From: Olleya namhaensis
GTDB taxonomy: Bacteria; Bacteroidota; Bacteroidia; Flavobacteriales; Flavobacteriaceae
Reading direction: 5' to 3'
Assembly: GCF_900114005.1 (NCBI RefSeq)
Contig: NZ_FORM01000007.1
Location: 62,001-126,000 of the forward strand
Length of the DNA: 64,000 nucleotides
The position numbers and the translations under genes are program-made. Shown here piece after piece: positions 48,935 through 57,774 of the stretch. Below the pieces are notes generated by a model that saw nothing but the letters and a program-made list of their open reading frames with translations, ran no database searches and was not told the DNA's origin. The stretch's first letter is position 1. Every line of letters starts with the position of its first letter.

Positions 48935-48972
48935 AAATGCTCCAAATAATTATGTGATTAATTGGAGCATTT
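48935..48972. terminator. Terminator inside the left repeat copy
   Basis: AAATGCTCCAA and TTGGAGCATTT stem around an AT-rich loop. It now serves the asd operon and the convergent desaturase-like gene. Confidence 0.65.
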
Positions 48973-48992
48973 TAGTATCAATTCCTTTTTTT

Positions 48993-49067
48993 CTATTGAA
49001 AATCTGAAGCTTTAAACGGATATTTTCTTGGTGTTTTTTGAATAGTAACTCAATGTGCAACGGTAAA
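48993..49067 (-). pseudogene. Remnant of an aldehyde dehydrogenase 3' end
   Basis: Minus-strand translation gives FTVAH, stop, VTIQKTPRKYPFKASDFQ, stop. This equals the last 25 residues of the ALDH at 53914 except that its Trp codon TGG has become TGA. It is a broken partial copy, not a gene. Confidence 0.85.
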
Positions 49068-49077
49068 TAAAACGTTT

Positions 49078-50673
49078 TTACTTACTTTGATAAGCGTAAT
49101 AATATTCATCAATGATATCATTCATGAGAATACTAATTTTTTCAAAATCCTCAGAGTAAGAATTAGCAAGCGAGAACCTAATAGTCCAATCCGGTCCATC
49201 AAAACCACCTCCAGGCATAGCTACAATAGATTCTTCTTCAGCTAAACGTATTACGGGATCTAAAGCATTGTAATTTTCGCCAACCCACGTGCTAAATTCT
49301 TGACTGTATTTATCTTTTGCCAAATTCAAGAAATCAACCAATGTGTAATAATAGGCGGCATTTTCATTTTTATCAGAAATTAACGGGGTTCCTGGTAAGT
49401 CTTTATACAGTTTATCATATCTATTTCTAACTAGTTTTTTCACGTTTGTTTTGTACTTATTCTCTTTGTCAATCAAAGTTGCTAAAGAAAATAACGACAT
49501 TTGAATTTGTTGTGGTGTAGATAAACCAGCGGTATGATTTAAAGCCACACTACGACTATCGGCAACAAAACGGTCTATCATTTTTATACCATCAGGATTT
49601 AAAGAAATTGTTTCATAACGCTCACGTAATTCAACTTTATCTTCCTCTGGAAGTTTGGCTAGCATTTTATCGAAAATATTATTTTCATTAAGTGCTATTA
49701 CCCCAAGTCTCCAACCTGTAGCACCAAAATATTTTGAATAAGAATACACCAAAATCGTACTTTCTGGAGCTTTAATTGCTAACGAAGTAAAATTTTCTGT
49801 AAATGATCCATAAACATCATCCGTTAATAAAATTAAGTCCTCTCTATCTTTAGCTATTTGCGCAATTTTATCTAATGTATCGTTACTTAATTTTACTGAT
49901 GGCGGATTGCTAGGGTTAACCAAAAAGAAAGCTTTTACTTTAGTATCCTTCAATTTATCAATTTCAGAATCTGGAATCTGCCAGTTATTATCTTCATCAG
50001 CATTAATTAAAACCATTTTCAAATCATAATCTTTTAAGGCTGGCATTTCAAAATATGGCGTAAAAATAGGTGCTCCGATAGCAATAGTATCTCCTGCCTT
50101 TAAAAACTTATTTGCTTTTAAAGAATTGAATATATATACCATAGCAGCTGTACCTCCCTCTGTTGCAAATACATCATATTTAGAATTTGGAGGTGTTGTT
50201 CCTGCACTCATTTCTTTCATTAAGTAAGCATGGGCAATTGTTTCAGAGTGCTTTAACATTCTTCCTGGCTCTGGATAATTGTTTCCAATAATTCCATTAA
50301 CCCATTCAAACATTAAATCGTCAGAATCCATACCATAATTGGCTACTGCAAATTGAAACAAGTCCCTCAAATAACGCAAACCGATAACATTTTTGTTTAA
50401 AGCTAAATATGCTTCAAATCTTTTGGTAATACCATCTTTATCTGTAATACCTCCAAAACCATCTAGTTCCTGAAATTGTCTTTTACTTTCTTCTAAACTA
50501 AATAAACCAAGTTGAAAATAGGCATCTCTAGGTTTTGTTGCAATCCAGTTTGGATTACCCCTGCCTGCATTAATCATTGAATGTTGGTGATTTGATTTTG
50601 CAAGTTTTATTAGCGTGTCTTTTACCTCGAACGGACTTAATGTATTAAGTTCTACTTCTTCTTGTTTTTTCAT
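49078..50673 (-). CDS. asd: Bifunctional aspartate aminotransferase / aspartate 4-decarboxylase
   Basis: A 531-residue fold-type I PLP enzyme. The PLP lysine lies in VYSYSKYFGATGWRLG. Other landmarks are INAGRGNPNWIA near the N-terminus, NPSNPPSV and the LTDDVYG block. Its length and N-terminal extension are typical for aspartate 4-decarboxylase (L-aspartate to L-alanine plus carbon dioxide), not for plain aminotransferases. It directly follows the aspartate:alanine antiporter gene, so exchange and decarboxylation can form a proton-motive cycle. Confidence 0.92.
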   Translation of the reverse strand: MKKQEEVELNTLSPFEVKDTLIKLAKSNHQHSMINAGRGNPNWIATKPRDAYFQLGLFSLEESKRQFQELDGFGGITDKDGITKRFEAYLALNKNVIGLRYLRDLFQFAVANYGMDSDDLMFEWVNGIIGNNYPEPGRMLKHSETIAHAYLMKEMSAGTTPPNSKYDVFATEGGTAAMVYIFNSLKANKFLKAGDTIAIGAPIFTPYFEMPALKDYDLKMVLINADEDNNWQIPDSEIDKLKDTKVKAFFLVNPSNPPSVKLSNDTLDKIAQIAKDREDLILLTDDVYGSFTENFTSLAIKAPESTILVYSYSKYFGATGWRLGVIALNENNIFDKMLAKLPEEDKVELRERYETISLNPDGIKMIDRFVADSRSVALNHTAGLSTPQQIQMSLFSLATLIDKENKYKTNVKKLVRNRYDKLYKDLPGTPLISDKNENAAYYYTLVDFLNLAKDKYSQEFSTWVGENYNALDPVIRLAEEESIVAMPGGGFDGPDWTIRFSLANSYSEDFEKISILMNDIIDEYYYAYQSK

Positions 50674-50691
50674 TTTATTGCGTTTTATAAT

Positions 50692-52389
50692 TTAAGGCAT
50701 CAATGCAATAATTATTGGTCCCCAAAGTGTTAAAAATATATTTGCAACCGCGTATGTCATTGTAAATGTTGGCGTTGGTGTTGCATTTTGTGTTTTATCT
50801 AATAAAGAAGAAAATGCTGGATTTGCACTTTTACTACCCACAAGCACTCCTAAAGCCTCTACAGGGTTTTTTATTTTGAATACATAATAATTCATAAAAA
50901 ACTGAACAATCATAGGAATCATAGTGACTAGAATACCTAAAAGAAATAAGGTTATACCACTTTTTAAAATAGCTTGAAAAGCAGGAGCACCAGCATTTAG
51001 CCCAACAATACCAACAAATACAGCAAGCCCGAAGGTTTGGATAAAACTAGCTGCACCTACGTTTATACCTCCCATTTTTGGATGTTTTGTTCTTAAAAAC
51101 CCAATAATTAAACCAGAAACTAAACATCCCAATCCTGAGCCTAACGCAACGTTTGTTCCGTTGATGTCAAAATTAATTTCGCCTATTAAATAACCAATGA
51201 CCATACCTAAACCAAAGACTATAAAATCTGTACTATTTATTGACGTTGGTTTGTATCCTATTTCTTTTTCAATTCTATCTAAATCTTTTTTCTTACCAAC
51301 TAGTGTTATTTCATCACCAGCATGAATTTCAGTATTATCTAAAACTGATAATTCGTGAGACATTCTAACAATACTATTTATGTAGACACCATGTGTTTTA
51401 GTTAATCCTAATTTCTCACGAATTTCAGCTAATGTTTTACCATGTAGTTTTTTGTTTGAAAGAATGATGTGTCTTTCCTCCTCTGTAAAATCAATATTTG
51501 CTCCAAATTCTGAAATCTCTTCACCTAAAATATTACCAGCTTTAGAAAAGGCAGTTATTAATCCTGTTACAAATAAAATATCGCCTTCTTTAATTTGTAA
51601 ATCTGCTTTAGACTCTAATTTTTTACCATCACTAATAACAAGTTCTACCGTTAAATTAGATTTTAAATCAGTTTCAAAATCTTGAATCGTTTTACTTAAA
51701 TATTTTGAAGTTTTTGAAATTTTGAAGACTCTAGTATCTACTCTCTTAATAGGATCAAATTCCCCTTCTACCATTTCTTTACTACCACCAAGTTTTACCG
51801 CTAATTTTTTGGCTTCTGCTCTGATATCCCATTTCATGAGGATAGGAATAAATGACACCATTAATATAGGTCCTATAGAACCAAAAATGTAAGTTATAGA
51901 ATAACCAACAGCAACATTTGTTTTCATTATTTTAGCAGCTTCTGTTGCTAGTCCTAACTTATCAATAGCTTCTCCTGCTGTACCAATTATTGCAGACTGT
52001 GTTAATCCTCCAGCAGCTAATCCAGCCGCCATACCTTTATCTAGACCCACCCAAATAGAAAGTCCAACCACAACCAGTAGACCTAAAACAGTCATTGAAA
52101 ATGCAGCTAATAAAAATTTTAAAGAGGAAAGCTTTAATGAAGCGAAGAATTGTGGTCCACCTAAATATCCAACCATAAAAATAAATAAGGCAAAGAAAAG
52201 ACTTTTCACTTCTCCGCTAATTTCAAATCCACCTACTTGACCAATAACGACAGCCATAATTAATGTTCCGGCTACTCCGCCAAGTGTAAATTTTCCGATT
52301 TTAAATTTCCCTACAAAATACCCTATTGCAATTGCTAAGAACAAGGTTAGATAAGGGAAGTTTTTGAGTGTGTTGTAAATAATATCCAT
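50692..52389 (-). CDS. aspT: Aspartate-alanine antiporter (AspT, AAEx family)
   Basis: A 565-residue membrane protein with two membrane halves of about five helices each. A large cytoplasmic loop (about residues 200-370) holds two TrkA-C-like domains between them. AspT-type motifs include GGLTQSAIIGTAGEA and GSKSANPAF. It exchanges aspartate for alanine. It lies 18 nt upstream of asd and is co-transcribed. Confidence 0.92.
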   Translation of the reverse strand: MDIIYNTLKNFPYLTLFLAIAIGYFVGKFKIGKFTLGGVAGTLIMAVVIGQVGGFEISGEVKSLFFALFIFMVGYLGGPQFFASLKLSSLKFLLAAFSMTVLGLLVVVGLSIWVGLDKGMAAGLAAGGLTQSAIIGTAGEAIDKLGLATEAAKIMKTNVAVGYSITYIFGSIGPILMVSFIPILMKWDIRAEAKKLAVKLGGSKEMVEGEFDPIKRVDTRVFKISKTSKYLSKTIQDFETDLKSNLTVELVISDGKKLESKADLQIKEGDILFVTGLITAFSKAGNILGEEISEFGANIDFTEEERHIILSNKKLHGKTLAEIREKLGLTKTHGVYINSIVRMSHELSVLDNTEIHAGDEITLVGKKKDLDRIEKEIGYKPTSINSTDFIVFGLGMVIGYLIGEINFDINGTNVALGSGLGCLVSGLIIGFLRTKHPKMGGINVGAASFIQTFGLAVFVGIVGLNAGAPAFQAILKSGITLFLLGILVTMIPMIVQFFMNYYVFKIKNPVEALGVLVGSKSANPAFSSLLDKTQNATPTPTFTMTYAVANIFLTLWGPIIIALMP

Positions 52390-52426
52390 AATATATTTTT
52401 TAATTTTTAATAATTATTATCACTAT

Positions 52427-53683
52427 TTAAAGGTGATAAATAGCCATAAATTGAGCACGATAGCCAACACCATTATCATTTAACTTATTTTGATTTTTAC
52501 CATAAATTAACTCCACTCCATAATCCAATCGATCCACAGGTGACCACATATAATTAACTGCTCCGTAAGTAGAGAAATCATACATATCATCATCTACATA
52601 ATCAGAATTATCAATACTTGTAAAGCTAAAAACAGCACTAGTCGTTGATGTTTTACTCCATGCATGTTTGTAAGCTATAAATCCTCCCATAACTGGTATT
52701 GGTTGCATATCACCGTTATTATCTGGTGCAGCATCTAACCCTTGACCTCTTAAATCGTTTATATAATGTGCAATACCAAATCCATAGGTATATCCAAATC
52801 TAACATCATCATTAATTTCATTTCTATCTAAAAATTTAACGATACCTGAAATTTCTGCACCTCCACTTGTTTTACTTTTAATAGCGTCTGAACTGGCGTT
52901 TGTATACGACATATTTTTCAAGATACCTGTTAACCTAAGGTTTCCCCAGTTTCCATTTTTTTGTATGTATACTATTAAATCTGGAACATATTGAAAAGCC
53001 ATACTATCATCTGTATTAACATCATAGGGTGTATAATCTTCATTATGAGTTTCTAGAGCTACTGCAAAAGAATACTTATTATTTATGGACTGTGTATATC
53101 TAATCATTGGGTTTCTTGGTCCTGCAATACTATTGGGACCTTCAAAATCTACTTGTACAGGAAAAGCAGATGTGTTTTTCATGGTACTCCACGTTTGACC
53201 AATTAAAAACCCTTTATATTCTCCGTAAGCATGACGTAAATGCGGTACAAAACTGGTGGCAGCTTCTGTATTAAAAAAATCCATTTCTACGTAAATATGT
53301 ACTTTATCGGAACTTGATATTTCATATACACCATCTACAGCTAATCGCGTTTGTCTTGCATCTAAAAAACTACGTGGTTTTTCTTCACGTAATGTTGGAT
53401 AAATAGGAATTTTACTAGGATAAAACTCACTAGTATTTTGAATATTACCTAAATCCAATCCACCTATTAACTTAATATAGCCGATAAAATCGAGAGATAT
53501 TTTTTTCGATTTCTTATTATCTGAATAGCTATTTCTTTTTTCGCGAACCGGAATAGGATCCTGATTGTCTTTTGTAATATTATGTTGCTTTATCGCAGCT
53601 GTATCCTTGTAATTTTGAGCATAAGCAGAAGAAACTAGCATAGAAAAACAGAACACTATTAACACCTTAAATTTGATTGACAT
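52427..53683 (-). CDS. Outer-membrane porin (DcaP-like)
   Basis: A 418-residue protein with a signal peptide (SMLVSSAYAQ). The mature part has DFIGYIKLIGGLDLG, a RQTRLAVDGVYEISSSDKVHIYVEMDF strand pair and GFLIGQTWSTM, and ends with an amphipathic strand (GVGYRAQFMAIYHL). These are DcaP-type trimeric porin features. As the first gene of the asd-aspT unit it may admit dicarboxylates through the outer membrane (inference). Confidence 0.82.
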   Translation of the reverse strand: MSIKFKVLIVFCFSMLVSSAYAQNYKDTAAIKQHNITKDNQDPIPVREKRNSYSDNKKSKKISLDFIGYIKLIGGLDLGNIQNTSEFYPSKIPIYPTLREEKPRSFLDARQTRLAVDGVYEISSSDKVHIYVEMDFFNTEAATSFVPHLRHAYGEYKGFLIGQTWSTMKNTSAFPVQVDFEGPNSIAGPRNPMIRYTQSINNKYSFAVALETHNEDYTPYDVNTDDSMAFQYVPDLIVYIQKNGNWGNLRLTGILKNMSYTNASSDAIKSKTSGGAEISGIVKFLDRNEINDDVRFGYTYGFGIAHYINDLRGQGLDAAPDNNGDMQPIPVMGGFIAYKHAWSKTSTTSAVFSFTSIDNSDYVDDDMYDFSTYGAVNYMWSPVDRLDYGVELIYGKNQNKLNDNGVGYRAQFMAIYHL

Positions 53684-53791
53684 TTTTTTGTTTTAAGAAG
53701 TGATAAAATCTTTAATATTTCTTAATGAAATATATAATTGCTTTAAAGATTATCTACAGGCAAAACTAACCCTCTAACAAAGTCCCTTAGA

Positions 53792-53803
53792 TGACCTAGG
53801 TCA
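53792..53803. promoter_or_regulatory. Perfect 12-bp palindrome upstream of the porin-aspT-asd operon
   Basis: TGACCTAGGTCA sits 109-120 nt upstream of the porin start codon. Its TGAC/GTCA half-sites recall Crp/Fnr-family operators. It lies within the inserted block, outside the flanking repeat. Confidence 0.5.
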
Positions 53804-53842
53804 GTTTAATTAAAAAACGTTTGTATGTTTTTGTTGCTATAA

Positions 53843-53988
53843 TATATAAAACAACAAATGCTCCAATTAATCACCTAATTAATTGAAGCATTTTAGTAAG
53901 AATCCTTTTATACCTATTGAAAATCCGATGCTTTAAACGGATATTTTCTTGGTGTTTTTTGAATAGTAACCCAATGTGCAACCGTAAA
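53843..53988. repeat. Direct repeat, right copy: intact ALDH 3' end and terminator
   Basis: Right copy of the 146-bp repeat, made of the genuine aldehyde dehydrogenase C-terminus (to stop at 53914) and its terminator. Confidence 0.85.
53856..53893 (-). terminator. Terminator of the ALDH gene
   Basis: AAATGCTCCAATT with AATTGAAGCATTT, one mismatch, AT-rich loop. Confidence 0.65.
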
Positions 53989-55404
53989 AGACTTCACTCC
54001 CCATTGTCCATTAAAACGACCTAAACCAGAGTTTTTAACGCCTCCAAAAGGTGCATAAGCACTATCATTAACTGGTTGATCATTAATATGCGTCATACCA
54101 GCTTCAATACCTTGTGCAAACACCATTCCTTTACCTTCATCTCTTGTAAACACAGAACTAGACAAACCGTAATCTGTTGCGTTAGCTAAGCGTAAAGCAT
54201 CTTCCATATCTTTTGCTCTTGCAATAGATACCGCTGGTCCAAATATTTCGTTTTTAAATAATGGACAATTTTCATCTACATCCACAAAAATATGTGGAGG
54301 CATATGTAAACCTTCAGCTTCTCCACCTAAAGCCATTTTATAACCTTCGTCTTTTGCTGCATCTATTAAACCTTTTACAGTATTAAACTGAGCTTGATCA
54401 ATGATAGGTCCTATAAACGTATCAGGATCATTCATATCCAGACGTTTTAAGCTTTTAACCTTTGCTATAAATTTCTCTGTAAATTCATCATAGACTTTAT
54501 CTTCAACAATAATTCTATTGATAGCCATACAAATCTGACCTTGGTTCATAAATTTACCCCAAGCAGCAGCTTCAACAGCTTGATCAATGTCTGCATCTTC
54601 CAGTACTACAAACGGACTATTACCACCTAATTCTAACTCGATATTTTTAATAATATCTGCTTCCAAAGCATTTTTACCAACTTGACGACCTACAGGTGTT
54701 GATCCTGTAAAAGAGATTAGCTTAGAAATTGGGTGCTTAGTAATTGCACTACCTATAGAGCTTCCTCCACCTGGCAATACACTTAATAACCCTTTAGGAA
54801 AACCTGCTTCTTCTAAAAATGAAGCAAAAATTAACCCTCCTGTAACAATTGATGTAGATGCTGGTTTTAAAACTACAGCGTTACCAACTGCTAATGCAGG
54901 TCCTAACGTACGTGCTGTTAACTGTCCAGGAAAATTCCAAGGAGAGATTAAACCGATTACTCCTAAAGGTTTTCTAATGGCAACAGATTCTTTGCCTTCT
55001 ATATCTTGTGGTAATATTTTACCTTCTACTAATAATGGTAAATGGACGCTACTTTCAAAAACACTAGCTACCAATTCTGCTTCAAAATAACCTTTAGCCA
55101 ATGTTGCACCTACTTCCTTTCTTGCCCATTCTGCGAACTCTTGCTTTCTGTTTCTAATCACTTCAGCCAACTTAAGCATCATCCTACTTTTTTCAGGAGG
55201 TAATACGGCAGCCCATTTTTTTTGTGCTATTGCAGCTAGTTCAAACGCTTCGTTTACATCATCGGTAGATGCTCCGTTTAAGGTAAATAACTCTTCTTGG
55301 TTCCAAGGGTTAATATTTTTTATGGCTGGTCCGTTTCCGTCTTTCCACTCACCACCTATAAATATTTTTTGAGTGTAATTTGGTAATTGTTCTTGTGTTT
55401 TCAT
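53914..55404 (-). CDS. Aldehyde dehydrogenase
   Basis: ATG 55404 (496 residues). A NAD(P)-dependent ALDH. Visible are SFTGSTPVGRQVG, the catalytic Glu block ELGGNSPFV, and the catalytic Cys in MNQGQICMAINR. A FGPAVSIARA block and FGGVKNSGLGRFNG follow. Sequence style is close to benzaldehyde/vanillin dehydrogenases (inference). Last gene of the HxlR-divergent operon, 23 nt after the MDR gene. Confidence 0.93.
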   Translation of the reverse strand: MKTQEQLPNYTQKIFIGGEWKDGNGPAIKNINPWNQEELFTLNGASTDDVNEAFELAAIAQKKWAAVLPPEKSRMMLKLAEVIRNRKQEFAEWARKEVGATLAKGYFEAELVASVFESSVHLPLLVEGKILPQDIEGKESVAIRKPLGVIGLISPWNFPGQLTARTLGPALAVGNAVVLKPASTSIVTGGLIFASFLEEAGFPKGLLSVLPGGGSSIGSAITKHPISKLISFTGSTPVGRQVGKNALEADIIKNIELELGGNSPFVVLEDADIDQAVEAAAWGKFMNQGQICMAINRIIVEDKVYDEFTEKFIAKVKSLKRLDMNDPDTFIGPIIDQAQFNTVKGLIDAAKDEGYKMALGGEAEGLHMPPHIFVDVDENCPLFKNEIFGPAVSIARAKDMEDALRLANATDYGLSSSVFTRDEGKGMVFAQGIEAGMTHINDQPVNDSAYAPFGGVKNSGLGRFNGQWGVKSFTVAHWVTIQKTPRKYPFKASDFQ

Positions 55405-55427
55405 TTTCAATGTGTTTTAAAAGTTTC

Positions 55428-56369
55428 TTAAAGTGTCACGATTACTTTACCTACAGTTCTTCCTTTTTCTACTTCTGTATGTGCATCTGCCATATCTTCA
55501 AAAGCAAACGTTTTATAAATGTTTGGCTTAAGGCTACCGTTTTCTAACATACCTTTTAAAGTATTCATATCCTCTGCGCTAGAATGCACTAGAATATTGT
55601 TAATAGATAAATTTTTATCAGCTACAATAGCGTTAGCATCTTCTGGTAAATCTTTATCTAATGTGGTAAAAAGTGTACCACCTTCTTTTAATACTTTTAC
55701 TGAATTTTCTAAAACCTTACCACCAAGCGTGTCTAAAACAAAGTCGATGTCTGTTAATACTTCTTCAAACTTTTGAGCGTGATAATCTATATGCTCATCT
55801 GCACCAATTGATAGTACAAAATCTTTATTTTTTGCTGAAGATGTTGCAATAACATATGCACCCATTTTTTTAGCAATTTGTATAGCAAAGTGACCAACAC
55901 CACCAGATCCCGCTTGTATTAATACTTTATCTCCTTTGTTGATTCTACCACTTAAAATTTGTAATGCTGTTAACGCAGCTAACGTTGTGGCTGCAGCTTC
56001 TTCAAAAGAAATAGTCTCTGGCATTATAGCTAAATGGTTTTCTGGAGCTGCTACAAATTCTGCGTAAGCGTTACCAACACCAGGAAAATTTACCATCCCG
56101 AATACCTTATCTCCTACTTTTAAATTGGTGACATCTGTACCAACTTCAGTAATGGTTCCTGCAATATCCCATCCTAAAATAACAGGACGTTTTTCGCCAT
56201 ACATTGAGTTGAGCATTTCATCAACATATTTTGGCTTAACATCTGCTGGGTTTAATGAAATTGCTTTTACAGCAACTAATACTTCATTGTTTTTTATGCT
56301 GGGTTTATCTACTTCTGTTAAGTGAAGGTTTTCTGGTCCTCCTGCTTTTTCTAATAAGATTGCTTTCAT
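55428..56369 (-). CDS. MDR-family NADP-dependent quinone oxidoreductase
   Basis: A 313-residue zinc-free medium-chain oxidoreductase with VILGWDIAGTITEVG, the NADP loop IQAGSGGVGHFAIQIAK and a C-terminal KGRTVGKVIVTL. The quinone oxidoreductase/zeta-crystallin layout is complete. It probably reduces quinones or reactive enones. 51 nt downstream of the crotonase remnant. Confidence 0.92.
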   Translation of the reverse strand: MKAILLEKAGGPENLHLTEVDKPSIKNNEVLVAVKAISLNPADVKPKYVDEMLNSMYGEKRPVILGWDIAGTITEVGTDVTNLKVGDKVFGMVNFPGVGNAYAEFVAAPENHLAIMPETISFEEAAATTLAALTALQILSGRINKGDKVLIQAGSGGVGHFAIQIAKKMGAYVIATSSAKNKDFVLSIGADEHIDYHAQKFEEVLTDIDFVLDTLGGKVLENSVKVLKEGGTLFTTLDKDLPEDANAIVADKNLSINNILVHSSAEDMNTLKGMLENGSLKPNIYKTFAFEDMADAHTEVEKGRTVGKVIVTL

Positions 56370-56420
56370 TTTATATGTTTTTTAGTGTTTTAATTAATTT
56401 TTTTATTTAAAAAGAGATTT

Positions 56421-56851
56421 CTATTTTTTCTCGGCATTTTTCACAAACTTTGAAATAGCCTCCTTTGCTTCGTCGGTAGTAACAATGTGATCAAAAGCGA
56501 TTTGGTCCTTGCACATGCTCCTTCAATAGCAGCGATAATTAGCTTTGAAAATTCTTCCATGCGATTAAACAATTCGTGCGCAATAACAGTTTGTGTTTTA
56601 ACACCTGCTTGCTGCGGAATCATAGCATCACTTCCTGCTTCATACGAAAAGAAACTGCCAGATCCTGTAATGACTATAGCAGTAGTACTGTCATTATTTA
56701 TTGCCATGTTCAATCCAGAATTCAATTCTTGTAATGTGCGAATCGACACTTCATTTACTGGAGGCGTATTAATTTCAAGTACTAATACACTTTCTTGTTC
56801 AGAAACTTTGACGTTTTTAAATTCTACTGCTTCACTATTTTTTGAAGTCAT
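56421..56851 (-). pseudogene. Enoyl-CoA hydratase/isomerase with internal deletion and frameshift
   Basis: The first 112 codons read as a crotonase N-terminus up to IIAAIEGAC. After GCATGTGC the sequence continues in another frame as MCKDQIAFDHIVTTDEAKE...KNAEKK with stop at 56421, a plausible crotonase C-terminus. About 100-120 middle residues with the CoA and active-site glycines are missing. The remaining 136-residue frame ends in unrelated sequence. A dead gene inside a live operon. Confidence 0.8.
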
Positions 56852-56903
56852 AATATCTAAATTATTAGTTTGGTTGTTAATTTTAATAAAGATTTTATAC
56901 TAT

Positions 56904-57749
56904 TTACTTTAAGTTAAAAAAAGTAATATCATAAATAGCTTCTTCTCGCTTTCCAGATGGATGAATATGTTGAAACACTTTCATCGTGTTTTTATTAACC
57001 ACGATATGATTTCCTCCAAAATTACTTTCCCACGATATAAAATAGATTCCGTTATCTATCTTAGAGCAATAGATCTGGTATTTCTTAGATGCCTCATCAT
57101 TAATACTAACATCAATATTGTTTCCATCAATTTCTATATTGAATGTTCCATAAAGAGACTCATAACTAATCCTTTGGTTAGAAAGTTCATTTCTAGCTAT
57201 TTTGTCTTCAGAAAATCTTAATTTGTTATTTAATTCTGGTTCATAGAGTTCTGGTAGTTTTTGATCGTTTATATTTTTTAATATAATTTTACCCAAATCT
57301 TCATCTACTGTTAACAGCGCATGCGGAAACTTAGACGCTTCGTTATCCTTATTGGAAATTACACCATGCACATTTTGCATAACATAATTTTCTTCGCTAG
57401 TATCTGGATTAAGGTGCCCATTTACAGTCTTTGTATTATAGTTTTGAACCACATTGTCTCCACCATTACCACCTGTAGACCAAGACATGAAAATTATACC
57501 ATCTGCTATTTCAGAAAATTGAGGAATAACTTCACGAGCAATATCACAAAAGTAACCTCCATTAGTTCCCAAAAACTTTAAGCGATTATTATAAATACTA
57601 ATGTGAAAACCTCCAAATTCTTCATATTTATAATTAATGACGCTACCTCGTAAATATTCATAACCAGAACCTGCGATGTCTTTTAAGGTTCTGTTAGTAT
57701 TATTTGATTCCATTTTCATTTTTTCAATATGATTAGTTTGGTCTTTCAT
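56904..57749 (-). CDS. MoaF-like two-lobed protein
   Basis: A 281-residue cytoplasmic protein made of two similar beta-barrel-like halves. The first contains IFMSWSTGGNGGDNVVQNYNTKTVNGHLNP and the second ISWESNFGGNHIVVNKNTMKVFQHIHPSGKREEAIYDI. These resemble MoaF-type lipocalin-like domains. Function unknown. It lies in the HxlR-divergent operon, 25 nt after the ABM-propeller gene. The start could also be at a Met 10-12 residues later. Confidence 0.75.
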   Translation of the reverse strand: MKDQTNHIEKMKMESNNTNRTLKDIAGSGYEYLRGSVINYKYEEFGGFHISIYNNRLKFLGTNGGYFCDIAREVIPQFSEIADGIIFMSWSTGGNGGDNVVQNYNTKTVNGHLNPDTSEENYVMQNVHGVISNKDNEASKFPHALLTVDEDLGKIILKNINDQKLPELYEPELNNKLRFSEDKIARNELSNQRISYESLYGTFNIEIDGNNIDVSINDEASKKYQIYCSKIDNGIYFISWESNFGGNHIVVNKNTMKVFQHIHPSGKREEAIYDITFFNLK

Positions 57750-57774
57750 TTTTATGCTACTTTAATAAGAACAA

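Larger units (their letters stand above)
48922..49067. repeat. Direct repeat, left copy: duplicated 3' end of the ALDH gene and its terminator
   Basis: About 146 bp that matches 53843-53988 at high identity in the same orientation. It includes the hairpin AAATGCTCCAA/TTGGAGCATTT and the last 25 codons of the aldehyde dehydrogenase. The two copies bracket exactly the aspartate decarboxylase, antiporter and porin genes. Confidence 0.85.

Noticed and set aside
56441-56851. 136-residue crotonase frame as an intact short protein
   Set aside because: The tail after residue 112 is out of frame with the recognisable C-terminus downstream; it is a decayed gene.
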